A stretch of DNA of 13,379 nt from Prolixibacteraceae bacterium (GCA_023228025.1 JALOCD010000113.1:1-13379), one strand, 5' to 3'. Shown: positions 1-5,673, counted from the first letter of the stretch. The notes: generated from the letters alone by a model not told the origin. A program made the numbers and translations.

Positions 1-438
1 ACTAAAAAATTACGGAATAATCTTTTAAGTTACTGATTTCTAAGGTTTTAACCAAATTATTTCACACTTATTTTTGATTTATTTTGCTGATATTCAGATA
101 TTTATATTAAAATTTACCGAACTATTGAATATCATGTTTAAATTAAAATCCTTATTTTGTGAGACCTTGATCAATCTTGATTTGAGATTCTGAAAACAGG
201 GATATGCATCAAAACCTACCGGTGATATTTCTATAAATTTATAAATAATTTCATTTTGGCCGGGAAATTCTTGATGCTTCTTTGCAATAAGACGAGGAGG
301 GGCAATTGCTCACATACAATATATTAAGACACTGATTTTTGGAGAGACAACGAAATCATTCGCTGGTGGTCAGAAGTGGAATGTTGGCTGGAGAAAAAAT
401 TTCAATATTGACAAACGGGTTAACTGCAACGAAAGTAG
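1..438. other. AT-rich intergenic or leader region, no gene recognised
   Basis: This stretch is AT-rich and stop-rich, and no open frame in it resembles a protein I recognise. A match to the Bacteroidota -7 promoter consensus TAnnTTTG lies at 69-76, but in sequence this AT-rich such matches are expected by chance and it is far from the next start at 439. I see no tRNA, clear riboswitch or strong terminator. The upstream gene, if any, lies outside the window. Confidence 0.5.
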
Positions 439-924
439 ATGAATAGGGATAAACCCTTGCTGAACAACGCATATTTGCTTGAAAAATTTCCTGGTAAAGG
501 AGGTTGGACCTATGCCGCAATTCCTGAAATATTGCAGGACAAACATGCGTATTTTGGGTGGGTCAAAGTCAAGGGAAGCATTGACGGTTTTGAGATAAGA
601 AATTACAACCTGATGCCCATGGGTAACGGTCAACTCTTCTTACCAGTCCGGGCGGAAATCAGAAAGAAGATTGGCAAAAAGGCTGGAGATTGGGTAAATG
701 TAATCCTGTTTTCAGACAACGGTCCGGCTGAAATTCCGGACGAATTTCTGGTCTGTTTAATGGAAGACGCGGATGCCCACAAAGCATTTATTGGCCTATC
801 CGATGAGCAACAAAAGAAAATTATCGACTGGATTTATTCGGCAAAAACTGACAATTCAAAAGTAGAACGAATGGCCGAAACACTTAACCGTCTTGTAACA
901 GGAAAATTTATTGGAGACAAATAA
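439..924 (+). CDS. DUF1905 / YdeI-OmdA family protein (bacteriocin-protection type)
   Basis: The 161-aa product has two recognisable parts. Residues ~8-92 look like a DUF1905 beta-barrel domain, with GGWTYAAIP at 21-29, FGWVKVKGSIDG at 39-50 and LPVRAEIRKKIGKKAGDWV at 68-86. Residues ~98-158 look like the YdeI/OmpD-associated (OmdA) helical tail, with IPDEFL, LSDEQQKKIIDWIYSAKT at 120-137 and a late ER...L..GK pattern. These domains occur together in small cytosolic proteins linked by annotation to bacteriocin protection; the biochemical activity is not known. There is no signal peptide. The ATG at 439 is the first plausible start, and no Shine-Dalgarno is obvious, which is usual in this phylum. 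The gene stands alone, 49 bp before the next one. The family call is fairly secure; the role is not. Confidence 0.8.
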   Translation: MNRDKPLLNNAYLLEKFPGKGGWTYAAIPEILQDKHAYFGWVKVKGSIDGFEIRNYNLMPMGNGQLFLPVRAEIRKKIGKKAGDWVNVILFSDNGPAEIPDEFLVCLMEDADAHKAFIGLSDEQQKKIIDWIYSAKTDNSKVERMAETLNRLVTGKFIGDK

Positions 925-973
925 ATGTATAATGTTGGCCGTAATTTAGAATAAAACATATAAATATCACACA

Positions 974-1624
974 ATGAGACAGTTGTTTTATATTTTTCTT
1001 TTGTTTTTGGTGACATTGAAGGGGTATGCCCAAGGTGACCACTTAGAGCCTACAAGGGGATTAAGCGGTTCGCAGGGAATTTTAGCGGAATCTCACGACC
1101 AAGTTTTCTCACTTCTCTATGCAGGAATGAAAGTGAAGCCATACGCCAGATACACCTCATTGCCCTCATTTGAAAAGGAATACGCTTTTTCTGTCGAGCA
1201 ATTGGCTGATAGTTGCTTTATAATTTCCAATTCATTATCTGAAAATTATTGGTATGCAGGCAACAAAATGGAAGTAAAGGTTATTTCAAAGAAAATAAAA
1301 ATTGACGAACGGCTTTTTCAGTTGATCGGAGACCTTTTTAGCCTGGTAACAGCACAAATCAGAAGACCCGAACAAGAAACAATGACCTCTGATGGAGTAA
1401 AACATGAAAGAGTGAGCGTCGACGGAGTAATATACTACTTTGCATTTACCGATTTAAAGGGGAAAGTACTAATTGGAGAGAAATGGTCTCCTGTCGAAAC
1501 TTCCTTGATGGGCAGACTAGTAAAGGTTTGTGACAAATTATATTCACTTTCGATAGGGAAAGATTTATCACTTCCCGTCCTTGAAAGCGAACTAATAAAA
1601 CTGACAAAAGACATAAAAGAATAA
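974..1624 (+). CDS. Secreted or periplasmic protein of unknown function
   Basis: The 216-aa product begins with a classic Sec signal peptide: MRQ, a hydrophobic core LFYIFLLFLVTL at 4-15, then KGYAQG. Signal peptidase I cleavage is likely after Ala19, the common A-Q junction of Bacteroidota exported proteins. There is no lipobox cysteine, so it is probably soluble in the periplasm or released. The mature chain has an alternating beta/alpha look, with no transmembrane segment after the signal. A C-terminal stretch (DGVIYYFAF...GEKWSP...MGRLV, ~150-182) resembles uncharacterised Bacteroidota hypothetical proteins known to me only by pattern, without a named domain. The gene follows the DUF1905 gene on the same strand, but the 49-bp gap does not prove an operon. 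No function can be assigned. Confidence 0.75.
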   Translation: MRQLFYIFLLFLVTLKGYAQGDHLEPTRGLSGSQGILAESHDQVFSLLYAGMKVKPYARYTSLPSFEKEYAFSVEQLADSCFIISNSLSENYWYAGNKMEVKVISKKIKIDERLFQLIGDLFSLVTAQIRRPEQETMTSDGVKHERVSVDGVIYYFAFTDLKGKVLIGEKWSPVETSLMGRLVKVCDKLYSLSIGKDLSLPVLESELIKLTKDIKE

Positions 1625-1675
1625 GGTAGAAGTAATTATAAAATCAACATGCATTGACTTAAAATACAGGGAATG

Positions 1676-1690
1676 ATTGATTGAATCAAT
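1676..1690. promoter_or_regulatory. Perfect 15-bp palindrome upstream of the aminotransferase (possible operator)
   Basis: ATTGATT-G-AATCAAT is a perfect 7+1+7 inverted repeat ending 14 bp before the ATG at 1705. It has no following T-tract and too small a loop to act as a terminator hairpin, so a dimeric regulator-binding site is the simplest reading. The regulator is unknown, and no MocR- or GntR-type regulator gene is in the window. Confidence 0.4.
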
Positions 1691-1704
1691 TTAAAAAGAT
1701 ATAA

Positions 1705-2892
1705 ATGGGATTTAAGTATGCAAAAAGGATCGCTTATTTGAAGGCGTCCGAAATAAGAGAGATTTTAAAAGTAACGGAAAGGCCGGAAATCATTTCATTT
1801 GCCGGAGGATTACCTGCCCCGGAACTATTTCCGGTCGATGAAATAAAGGAGGTAAACAGAATCGTTCTCGAGGAATCGGGACATAAAGCATTGCAATACA
1901 CTACGACCGAAGGGTATGCCCCATTGAGGAGATGGATTGCAAACAGGATGAACACCCGACTTGGCACCTCTTTCGACCCCGACAATATTTTGATAACTCA
2001 TGGCTCTCAACAAGCGCTTGACCTTTCGGGAAAAGTATTCCTCGATGAGGGAGATGTAGTTTTGTGCGAAAGTCCCACTTATCTCGCTGCGATCAGCGCT
2101 TTCAGGGCGTATGGCTGCAATTTTATGGAGGTTCCGACCGACCATGATGGAATGATTGTTGACGAACTTGAAAAATTGCTTCAGAATACCTTGAATGTCA
2201 AAATGATATATGTAATTCCTAATTTTCAAAACCCAACGGGGAGAACCTGGAATTATGAACGAAGAGTACAATTGGCCGGGCTTGCAATGAAGTACAATGT
2301 GATGGTCATTGAAGATAACCCGTACGGGGAATTGCGTTTTGAGGGGGAATCCCTGCCGTCTGTAAAGTCATTTGATACAGAAGGTTATGTTCTTTGTACA
2401 GGAAGTTTTTCCAAAATATTCTGTCCCGGTTACAGGATTGGCTGGATTGCCGGGGATAAGGAAATTATCCGCAAATATGTTCTTGTCAAGCAAGGAACGG
2501 ATTTGCAGTGCAATACGATTGCACAAATGGATATTACCAAATATCTGGAGTTGTACGATATTGACGTACATATCGCGAAAATTGTGGAGACTTACAGGGT
2601 GCGAAGAAATTTGGCAGTCAATACCATGGAAATACTCTTCCCGGAAGGTGTGACATTTACCAGACCAAAAGGGGGTCTGTTTTCCTGGGTTGAACTTCCT
2701 GCAAACATCAATGCAAGGGATGTGCTTGTAAAAAGCCTTGAGAAAAACGTAGCATTTGTGCCCGGTGGGTCATTCTTCCCCAACGGTGGAAAGGAAAATA
2801 CTTTTAGGATTAATTTCTCCAACATGCCGGAGGATAGAATTGTGGAGGGGCTTGAGCGTCTTGCTGAAGTTTTGCGTGAGTTTGTCAAATAG
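1705..2892 (+). CDS. PLP-dependent aminotransferase, fold type I (2-aminoadipate / MocR-like aminotransferase family)
   Basis: This 395-aa cytosolic enzyme is full length for class I/II aminotransferases. The Schiff-base lysine is K237 in GSFSK (233-237). The cofactor-binding residues are visible: N176-P177-T178-G179, D204 and Y207 in the IEDNPYGEL segment (202-210), and R244 in PGYRIGW. The substrate carboxylate arginine is R368 in ENTFRINFS. The N-terminal SFAGGLPAPELFP (31-43) and LQYTTTEGYAPLRRWI (63-78) are typical of the 2-aminoadipate/LysN and aromatic-aminotransferase-like group. These enzymes move an amino group between an amino acid and 2-oxoglutarate; which amino acid (2-aminoadipate, branched-chain or aromatic) cannot be read here. 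It is transcribed alone, with a palindrome just upstream of its start that may be its operator. There is no N-terminal HTH domain, so it is not itself a MocR regulator. Confidence 0.92.
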   Translation: MGFKYAKRIAYLKASEIREILKVTERPEIISFAGGLPAPELFPVDEIKEVNRIVLEESGHKALQYTTTEGYAPLRRWIANRMNTRLGTSFDPDNILITHGSQQALDLSGKVFLDEGDVVLCESPTYLAAISAFRAYGCNFMEVPTDHDGMIVDELEKLLQNTLNVKMIYVIPNFQNPTGRTWNYERRVQLAGLAMKYNVMVIEDNPYGELRFEGESLPSVKSFDTEGYVLCTGSFSKIFCPGYRIGWIAGDKEIIRKYVLVKQGTDLQCNTIAQMDITKYLELYDIDVHIAKIVETYRVRRNLAVNTMEILFPEGVTFTRPKGGLFSWVELPANINARDVLVKSLEKNVAFVPGGSFFPNGGKENTFRINFSNMPEDRIVEGLERLAEVLREFVK

Positions 2893-2895
2893 ATT

Positions 2896-2990
2896 TTCAC
2901 GCAAAGGAAGCTGTAAAGTGCGCAAAGTGTCGAAATGTGGTGTATTCCTTAGCGTTTTTCGCGGTTCCCTTTGCGCCCTTTGTGTGCACC
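2896..2990. repeat. Degenerate intergenic inverted repeat (CGCAAAG / CTTTGCG type)
   Basis: The left half carries CACGCAAAGG and GCGCAAAG; the right half carries CCTTAGCG, TTCGCGG, CTTTGCGCCC and TTTGTGTG. The two halves are roughly reverse complements. From memory, this vocabulary is a decayed form of an intergenic repeat common in Bacteroidota and other phyla (forms such as CACGCAAAGGCGCAAAG). It starts 3 bp after the aminotransferase stop and may act as a weak bidirectional terminator, but there is no T-tract. Copy number in the genome cannot be seen here. Confidence 0.5.
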
Positions 2991-3095
2991 TTTTACTTGA
3001 CGGATCGACCAAGTTTAGATGAAATCGTTTCCGGCCTGATTATCTTTAACATAAATATTTTATTAATTTTACGAATATATCAGCAAAAATTGTAG

Positions 3096-3121
3096 ATAGC
3101 CAGAAGACGTATGCTGGCTAT
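3096..3121. repeat. Hairpin with a perfect 8-bp stem
   Basis: ATAGCCAG (3096-3103) and CTGGCTAT (3114-3121) are perfect reverse complements around a 10-nt loop. No T-tract follows, so it is not a convincing intrinsic terminator. It lies 27 bp left of the GTTAGC junction at 3148 and could be the remaining inner stem of an eroded recombination site. Confidence 0.4.
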
Positions 3122-3186
3122 GTACGGCTTTCCCGATGTTATTAAACGTTAGCGGCAAGCAAAATGACACGTGCCACATGAAATAT

Positions 3187-3227
3187 ATTTACACGTATCG
3201 TGTTTTTATTTGTATATTTGCACGTAT
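3187..3227 (+). promoter_or_regulatory. Promoter and probable operator of the DUF6364-PIN operon
   Basis: TATATTTG (3213-3220) matches the Bacteroidota -7 consensus TAnnTTTG exactly and lies 34 bp before the ATG at 3255. No good -33 TTTG is present. The -7 element sits between two direct copies of CACGTAT (3192-3198 and 3221-3227). The first copy is also part of an inverted repeat ACACG-TAT-CGTGT (3191-3203), and another CACGTG lies at 3168-3173. Repeats around the -7 element fit autorepression by the ribbon-helix-helix antitoxin; this is inferred. Confidence 0.55.
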
Positions 3228-3254
3228 AAATTTAATTGACAAAACACAAGTGCT

Positions 3255-3503
3255 ATGAATACAAAATTGACATTGACGATTGAGCAAACAATTATCGAAA
3301 AGGCAAAGAAATATGCCAATGGTAAAGGTCGTAGTTTATCCGACATTGTTGAGAACTACCTAAAAGCCATAACAAAAGAGGATAATAATGAAAGTATCGA
3401 ACTGACCCCGATTGTACAATCATTAAAAGGTACGTTTAAGGCTCCCAAAAACATCGACTACAAAAAAGAACTTTCCAAAAGACTTACTGAAAAATATCTT
3501 TAG
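3255..3503 (+). CDS. DUF6364-family antitoxin (ribbon-helix-helix, VapB-like)
   Basis: The 82-aa protein starts KLTLTIEQTIIEKAKKYANG (residues 4-23): a short beta strand followed by a helix and then GRSLSDIVENYLKAI (25-39), the two-helix pattern of ribbon-helix-helix DNA-binding proteins. It resembles the DUF6364 proteins that accompany PIN toxins in Bacteroidota. The basic C-terminal part (~50-82) would be the segment that wraps and inhibits the toxin. It is followed after 3 bp by the PIN gene, so the two are surely co-transcribed. It is expected to neutralise the toxin and to repress its own promoter, where repeated CACGTAT motifs flank the -7 element. The start is the only ATG that keeps the beta strand. 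Confidence 0.82.
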   Translation: MNTKLTLTIEQTIIEKAKKYANGKGRSLSDIVENYLKAITKEDNNESIELTPIVQSLKGTFKAPKNIDYKKELSKRLTEKYL

Positions 3504-3506
3504 CAA

Positions 3507-3932
3507 ATGAAAAAAGTTCTTATCGATACTGACGTAATTTTAGACTTCTTTTTTGACAGAGAGCCGTTTTCGGACGATGCTGCAAAAGTTTTGTCACTAT
3601 GTGAATCGAGAGAAATTAAAGGCTTCATCACATCTGTGATAATCAGCAATGTATACTATCTGTTAAGACAAAGCTCTACTCATGAGAAAGTTATCGAAAA
3701 ACTAACACAATTAATTACGATTACAGAAGTACTTACAACAGACAAAGATGTTATCCTAAAGGCTCTGAACTCGAATTTTAGGGATTTTGAAGACGCATTG
3801 CAAAACTATTCGGCAGAATTAAATGGACAAATTGATTTAATTATTACGAGAAACATCAAAGATTTTAAGAACAGCTCTCTTGGAGTAATGACTCCAGGAA
3901 ATTATTTGAAGACAACAATTGCCAGCCGCTAA
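3507..3932 (+). CDS. vapC: PIN-domain ribonuclease toxin (VapC-like)
   Basis: The 141-aa protein has the PIN fold signature. LIDTDVILD at 5-13 supplies the first metal-binding aspartate (D7, with D9 and D13 nearby), DFEDALQ at 93-99 supplies E95/D96, and DLIITRNIKDF at 110-120 supplies D110 and D119. The usual second acidic position in the helix after ITSVIISN (41-48) is not obvious; many DUF6364-associated PIN proteins look the same there. PIN toxins are Mg2+-dependent endonucleases that cut RNA (often tRNA or rRNA); the target here is unknown. The partner antitoxin is encoded 3 bp upstream. Its stop codon TAA (3930-3932) is part of the left arm of the following structured site, so gene end and site overlap by 8 bases. 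Family certain, target not. Confidence 0.88.
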   Translation: MKKVLIDTDVILDFFFDREPFSDDAAKVLSLCESREIKGFITSVIISNVYYLLRQSSTHEKVIEKLTQLITITEVLTTDKDVILKALNSNFRDFEDALQNYSAELNGQIDLIITRNIKDFKNSSLGVMTPGNYLKTTIASR

Positions 3933-4078
3933 TAACAGCTACCCGTCAAGTGCGGCAGCGGTGGTTTTCGGTGTGCATCTTTCCGCTCATGCCGTCTTTC
4001 GGCTTGACAGGAATCGAAGATCGGCGATAGCCAAATCGCCCGCAATCCGCCCCTGCGTGTAGCTTCCTACGTTAGCAA
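3925..4078. other. attC-like recombination site B (nested hairpins) after the PIN toxin
   Basis: The outer arms GCTAA (3928-3932) and TTAGC (4072-4076) pair. A second pair inside is AGCTAC (3937-3942) with GTAGCT (4059-4064). Further in, GTCAAG (3945-3950) pairs with CTTGAC (4003-4008) and CGGCA (3953-3957) with TGCCG (3990-3994), and a separate hairpin GGCGAT (4023-4028) / ATCGCC (4035-4040) stands alone. An imperfect palindrome with outer (R) and inner (L) boxes separated by short spacers is the architecture of attC sites, at the long end of the size range. The region has no coding signal apart from the overlapping vapC end. Confidence 0.5.
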
Positions 4079-4130
4079 ACATGCTGCAACAAATTCCGTA
4101 AAATAAAGTTCCCAATTTGCGAATTATTAA

Positions 4131-4138
4131 TATCTTTG
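4131..4138 (+). promoter_or_regulatory. Bacteroidota -7 promoter element of higBA
   Basis: TATCTTTG matches TAnnTTTG exactly and ends 18 bp before the ATG at 4157, predicting a very short 5' leader. The nearest TTTG upstream (4116-4119) is only 11 bp away, too close for a standard -33 element. Confidence 0.55.
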
Positions 4139-4156
4139 TTCCAAGCATTCATACCG

Positions 4157-4453
4157 ATGGAAAGAATATTTGCGAAAAGTACTTTGAGAGAATTTTGGCT
4201 TAAGCACCCAGATGCAGAACAGTATTTAAAAACCTGGTATGACACAGCAATGAATTCGGTTTGGAAATCTCCAGGTGAGATTAAGAAAACCTATGCAAAT
4301 GCCAGTATTTTAAAGGACAGCCGAATAGTCTTCAACATCAAAGGCAATTCTTTTAGGTTAGTAGCAAAGTTTAATTTTGAGAAACAATGGATCTTTATCA
4401 GGTTTATTGGAACTCATGAGGAATATAATAAAATCGATGCAAATACAATTTAA
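4157..4453 (+). CDS. higB: HigB-family mRNA interferase toxin
   Basis: The 98-aa protein matches the HigB (RelE-fold) pattern along its whole length: IFAKSTLREFWLKHPDAEQ (4-22), LKTWYDTA (24-31), the basic beta strands FNIKGNSFRLVAKF (59-72), and IRFIGTHEEYNKID (81-94) with H87 in the conserved GTHxEYxxI motif. HigB toxins cut mRNA in translating ribosomes. I chose the ATG at 4157; the longer frame opening with TTG at 4136 is rejected because that TTG is the end of the -7 promoter element TATCTTTG and because HigB proteins normally begin close to this Met. The antitoxin gene follows after 12 bp. Toxin-before-antitoxin is the usual higBA order. No key residue appears to be lost. Confidence 0.9.
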   Translation: MERIFAKSTLREFWLKHPDAEQYLKTWYDTAMNSVWKSPGEIKKTYANASILKDSRIVFNIKGNSFRLVAKFNFEKQWIFIRFIGTHEEYNKIDANTI

Positions 4454-4465
4454 AGTTCTTGAAAA

Positions 4466-4834
4466 ATGAATTTAAAACCTATAAAAACAGAAGATGATTA
4501 CAACATGTCTTTAAAAAGACTTGAAGTAATATTTGATGCACCCGTTGGTACCGTTGACAGTGATGAGGCTGATATTCTAGGTTTAATGATTGACGAATAC
4601 GAGAAGAAGCATTATCCGATCGAGTCTCCGGATCCTATTGAGGCCATTAAGATTAGGATGGAAGAGATGCAGCTAAAACAGATTGATTTAATTGAGGCTA
4701 TTGGTGGCAAAAGTAGAGTCTCAGAGATTCTGAACCGTAAACGGAAATTGACTGTTGCAATGATACGGAAATTGACTCCCAGATTAAATCTATCCCCCGG
4801 ATTGCTTATAAACGATTATCAACTAATTAGATAA
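4466..4834 (+). CDS. higA: HigA-family antitoxin with XRE helix-turn-helix
   Basis: The 122-aa protein opens with the HigA N-terminal helical part PIKTEDDYNMSLKRLEVIF (5-23) and DEADILGLMIDEYE (33-46). A Cro/C1-type helix-turn-helix follows in DPIEAIKIRMEEMQLKQIDL (56-75) and IGGKSRVSEILNRKRKLT (79-96). It binds and inhibits the HigB toxin encoded 12 bp upstream and is expected to repress the shared promoter at 4131. The protein is full length for the HigA group that carries an N-terminal toxin-binding extension. Its stop lies only 8 bp before the structured site at 4842, so the operon fills the candidate cassette almost completely. Confidence 0.92.
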   Translation: MNLKPIKTEDDYNMSLKRLEVIFDAPVGTVDSDEADILGLMIDEYEKKHYPIESPDPIEAIKIRMEEMQLKQIDLIEAIGGKSRVSEILNRKRKLTVAMIRKLTPRLNLSPGLLINDYQLIR

Positions 4835-4841
4835 TGTTCAA

Positions 4842-4989
4842 GCACGTTTGCTAACAAACGCCAAATGCCATGCGGGGTAAAGTAGGAAACTACTTCTTAG
4901 CTGCCGGCCACATAAGACTAACAAACATCATAAACCCGCCCGAACGCAAAGCCTGAAATCGTTTTCCGAAGATTAAAGTGTTAGTTGCC
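4842..4989. other. attC-like recombination site C after higA
   Basis: The outer pair is CTAACA (4851-4856) with TGTTAG (4979-4984). A middle pair is GCGGG (4872-4876) with CCCGC (4935-4939). A tight hairpin AAGTAG-GAAA-CTACTT (4880-4895) has a GNRA-type loop, and CGTTTG-ctaa-CAAACG (4846-4861) forms a small local palindrome. The stem is looser than in site B, and the inner boxes are less clearly defined. The rest of the gap between higA and the lipocalin gene has no coding signal. Confidence 0.45.
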
Positions 4990-5057
4990 AGAATTTTATT
5001 GCTTTAATAAATTATAAACGCAGCCTTGTTAAAACTTATAGATAGAGAGATTGAACC

Positions 5058-5591
5058 ATGAGCAAAAATGTAATTTTTATCATAGCGCTAATATTTCTTA
5101 TAAACGCATGCAAGGGACAAAATAAAATGATTGACAAAACGGTAGTAAATGAGCTCAATATTGAAAGGTATCTGGGTAAATGGTACGAAATTTCCCGTTA
5201 TGACCATCGCTTTGAGCGCGGACTGGTTGGGGTAACCGCATTCTATTCTTTTCGGGAGGATGGCAAGCTAAAGGTGGTAAATAGCGGTTATAAAAAAACT
5301 TTAAACGGAGAGAAATCTGAAGCGATCGGGAAAGCAAAAATTCCTGACCCAAAAACGCCATCGAAATTAAAAGTCTCCTTTTTTTGGTTCTTTTATGGTG
5401 ATTACTATGTACTTGAATTGGATAAAAATTATCAATGGGCAGTTATTGGCAGCAGTTCTGACAATTATTTATGGATACTCTCCCGTACGCCGAGAATTGA
5501 GAAAGGTCTTTACAATGAATTGCTTAATAAAATTGCAAACAGAGGTTATGACGTGAATAAACTAATCAGCGTTGAACAGAAAGCGGATTAG
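5058..5591 (+). CDS. blc: Outer-membrane lipocalin lipoprotein (Blc-like)
   Basis: The 177-aa protein is close to the length of E. coli Blc. Residues 1-17 are a lipoprotein signal peptide, with the lipobox LINAC ending at the acylated C18. The lipocalin signature follows: YLGKWYEISRYDHRFERG (38-55) with the GxW motif at G40-W42, then the beta strands VTAFYSFREDGKLKVVNSGY (59-78) and, toward the end, YQWAVIGSSSDNYLWILSRTP, which is typical of bacterial lipocalins. It should bind a lipid or other small hydrophobic ligand in a beta-barrel anchored to a membrane; in E. coli Blc this is a lysophospholipid. It lies 77 bp after the last GTTAG junction on the same strand, but no matching site follows it, so it need not belong to the cassette array. 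I see no promoter match. Confidence 0.9.
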   Translation: MSKNVIFIIALIFLINACKGQNKMIDKTVVNELNIERYLGKWYEISRYDHRFERGLVGVTAFYSFREDGKLKVVNSGYKKTLNGEKSEAIGKAKIPDPKTPSKLKVSFFWFFYGDYYVLELDKNYQWAVIGSSSDNYLWILSRTPRIEKGLYNELLNKIANRGYDVNKLISVEQKAD

Positions 5592-5620
5592 TTTACAAAA
5601 TCATGCGGCATACAAAAGGA

Positions 5621-5651
5621 GGCCACTTTAAGCTTCCCCAGTAAGTTGGCC
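5621..5651 (+). terminator. Possible terminator-like hairpin after the lipocalin gene
   Basis: GGCCACTTTA (5621-5630) and TAAGTTGGCC (5642-5651) pair at 8 of 10 positions around an 11-nt loop, 30 bp after the lipocalin stop. The bases that follow are AT-rich but not a clean T-run, so termination is uncertain. Confidence 0.35.
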
Positions 5652-5673
5652 ATTTAAAACAATTAGTAATCAA

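Larger units (their letters stand above)
2893..3254. other. Intergenic region: imperfect repeat, small hairpin, cassette boundary and vapBC promoter
   Basis: This 362-bp gap has no credible gene. From left to right it holds a degenerate inverted repeat of the CGCAAAG...CTTTGCG kind (2896-2990), an AT-rich spacer, an 8-bp-stem hairpin (3096-3121), the junction ACGTTAGCGGCAAGC (3146-3160) that I read as the left border of a cassette, and the promoter/operator region of the antitoxin gene (3187-3254). Confidence 0.6.
3149..4071 (+). mobile_element. Candidate gene cassette 1 (PIN toxin-antitoxin unit)
   Basis: The unit begins TTAGCGGC (3149-3156), directly after the G at 3148. It ends with a structured site whose left arm is GCCGCTAA (3925-3932), the exact reverse complement of those first 8 bases; extending to 12 bases gives 10/12 matches. 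The right end of the site is ACG before the next TTAGC (4072). Integron cassettes have this geometry: cassette start complementary to its own attC left arm, genes reading toward attC. It holds one complete toxin-antitoxin operon with its own promoter, as is common for cassettes in integrase-less arrays. The core GTTAGC deviates from GTTRRRY, so I treat it as a candidate. Confidence 0.5.
4072..4980 (+). mobile_element. Candidate gene cassette 2 (HigBA toxin-antitoxin unit)
   Basis: The unit begins TTAGCAAACATGC (4072-4084). The left arm of the site at its far end, GCACGTTTGCTAA (4842-4854), is its reverse complement at 12 of 13 positions. The unit stops at the G of GTTAG (4980). This start-to-own-site match is independent of that in cassette 1 and uses a different sequence, which argues against simple repeat copying. 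The cargo is one higBA operon reading toward the site, with its own -7 element. Confidence 0.5.

Noticed and set aside
3096..3121. Intrinsic terminator for the aminotransferase gene
   Set aside because: The stem is perfect but no T-tract follows on either strand, and it lies more than 200 bp after the stop.
3961..3976. Resemblance of GCGGTGGTTTTCGG to the inner part of Vibrio VCR repeats
   Set aside because: It is a short recalled similarity; without alignment it cannot be told from chance, so it is not used as evidence for attC.
4136..4156. TTG start giving HigB seven extra residues
   Set aside because: The TTG is the end of an exact -7 promoter element, and HigB proteins begin at the Met encoded at 4157.
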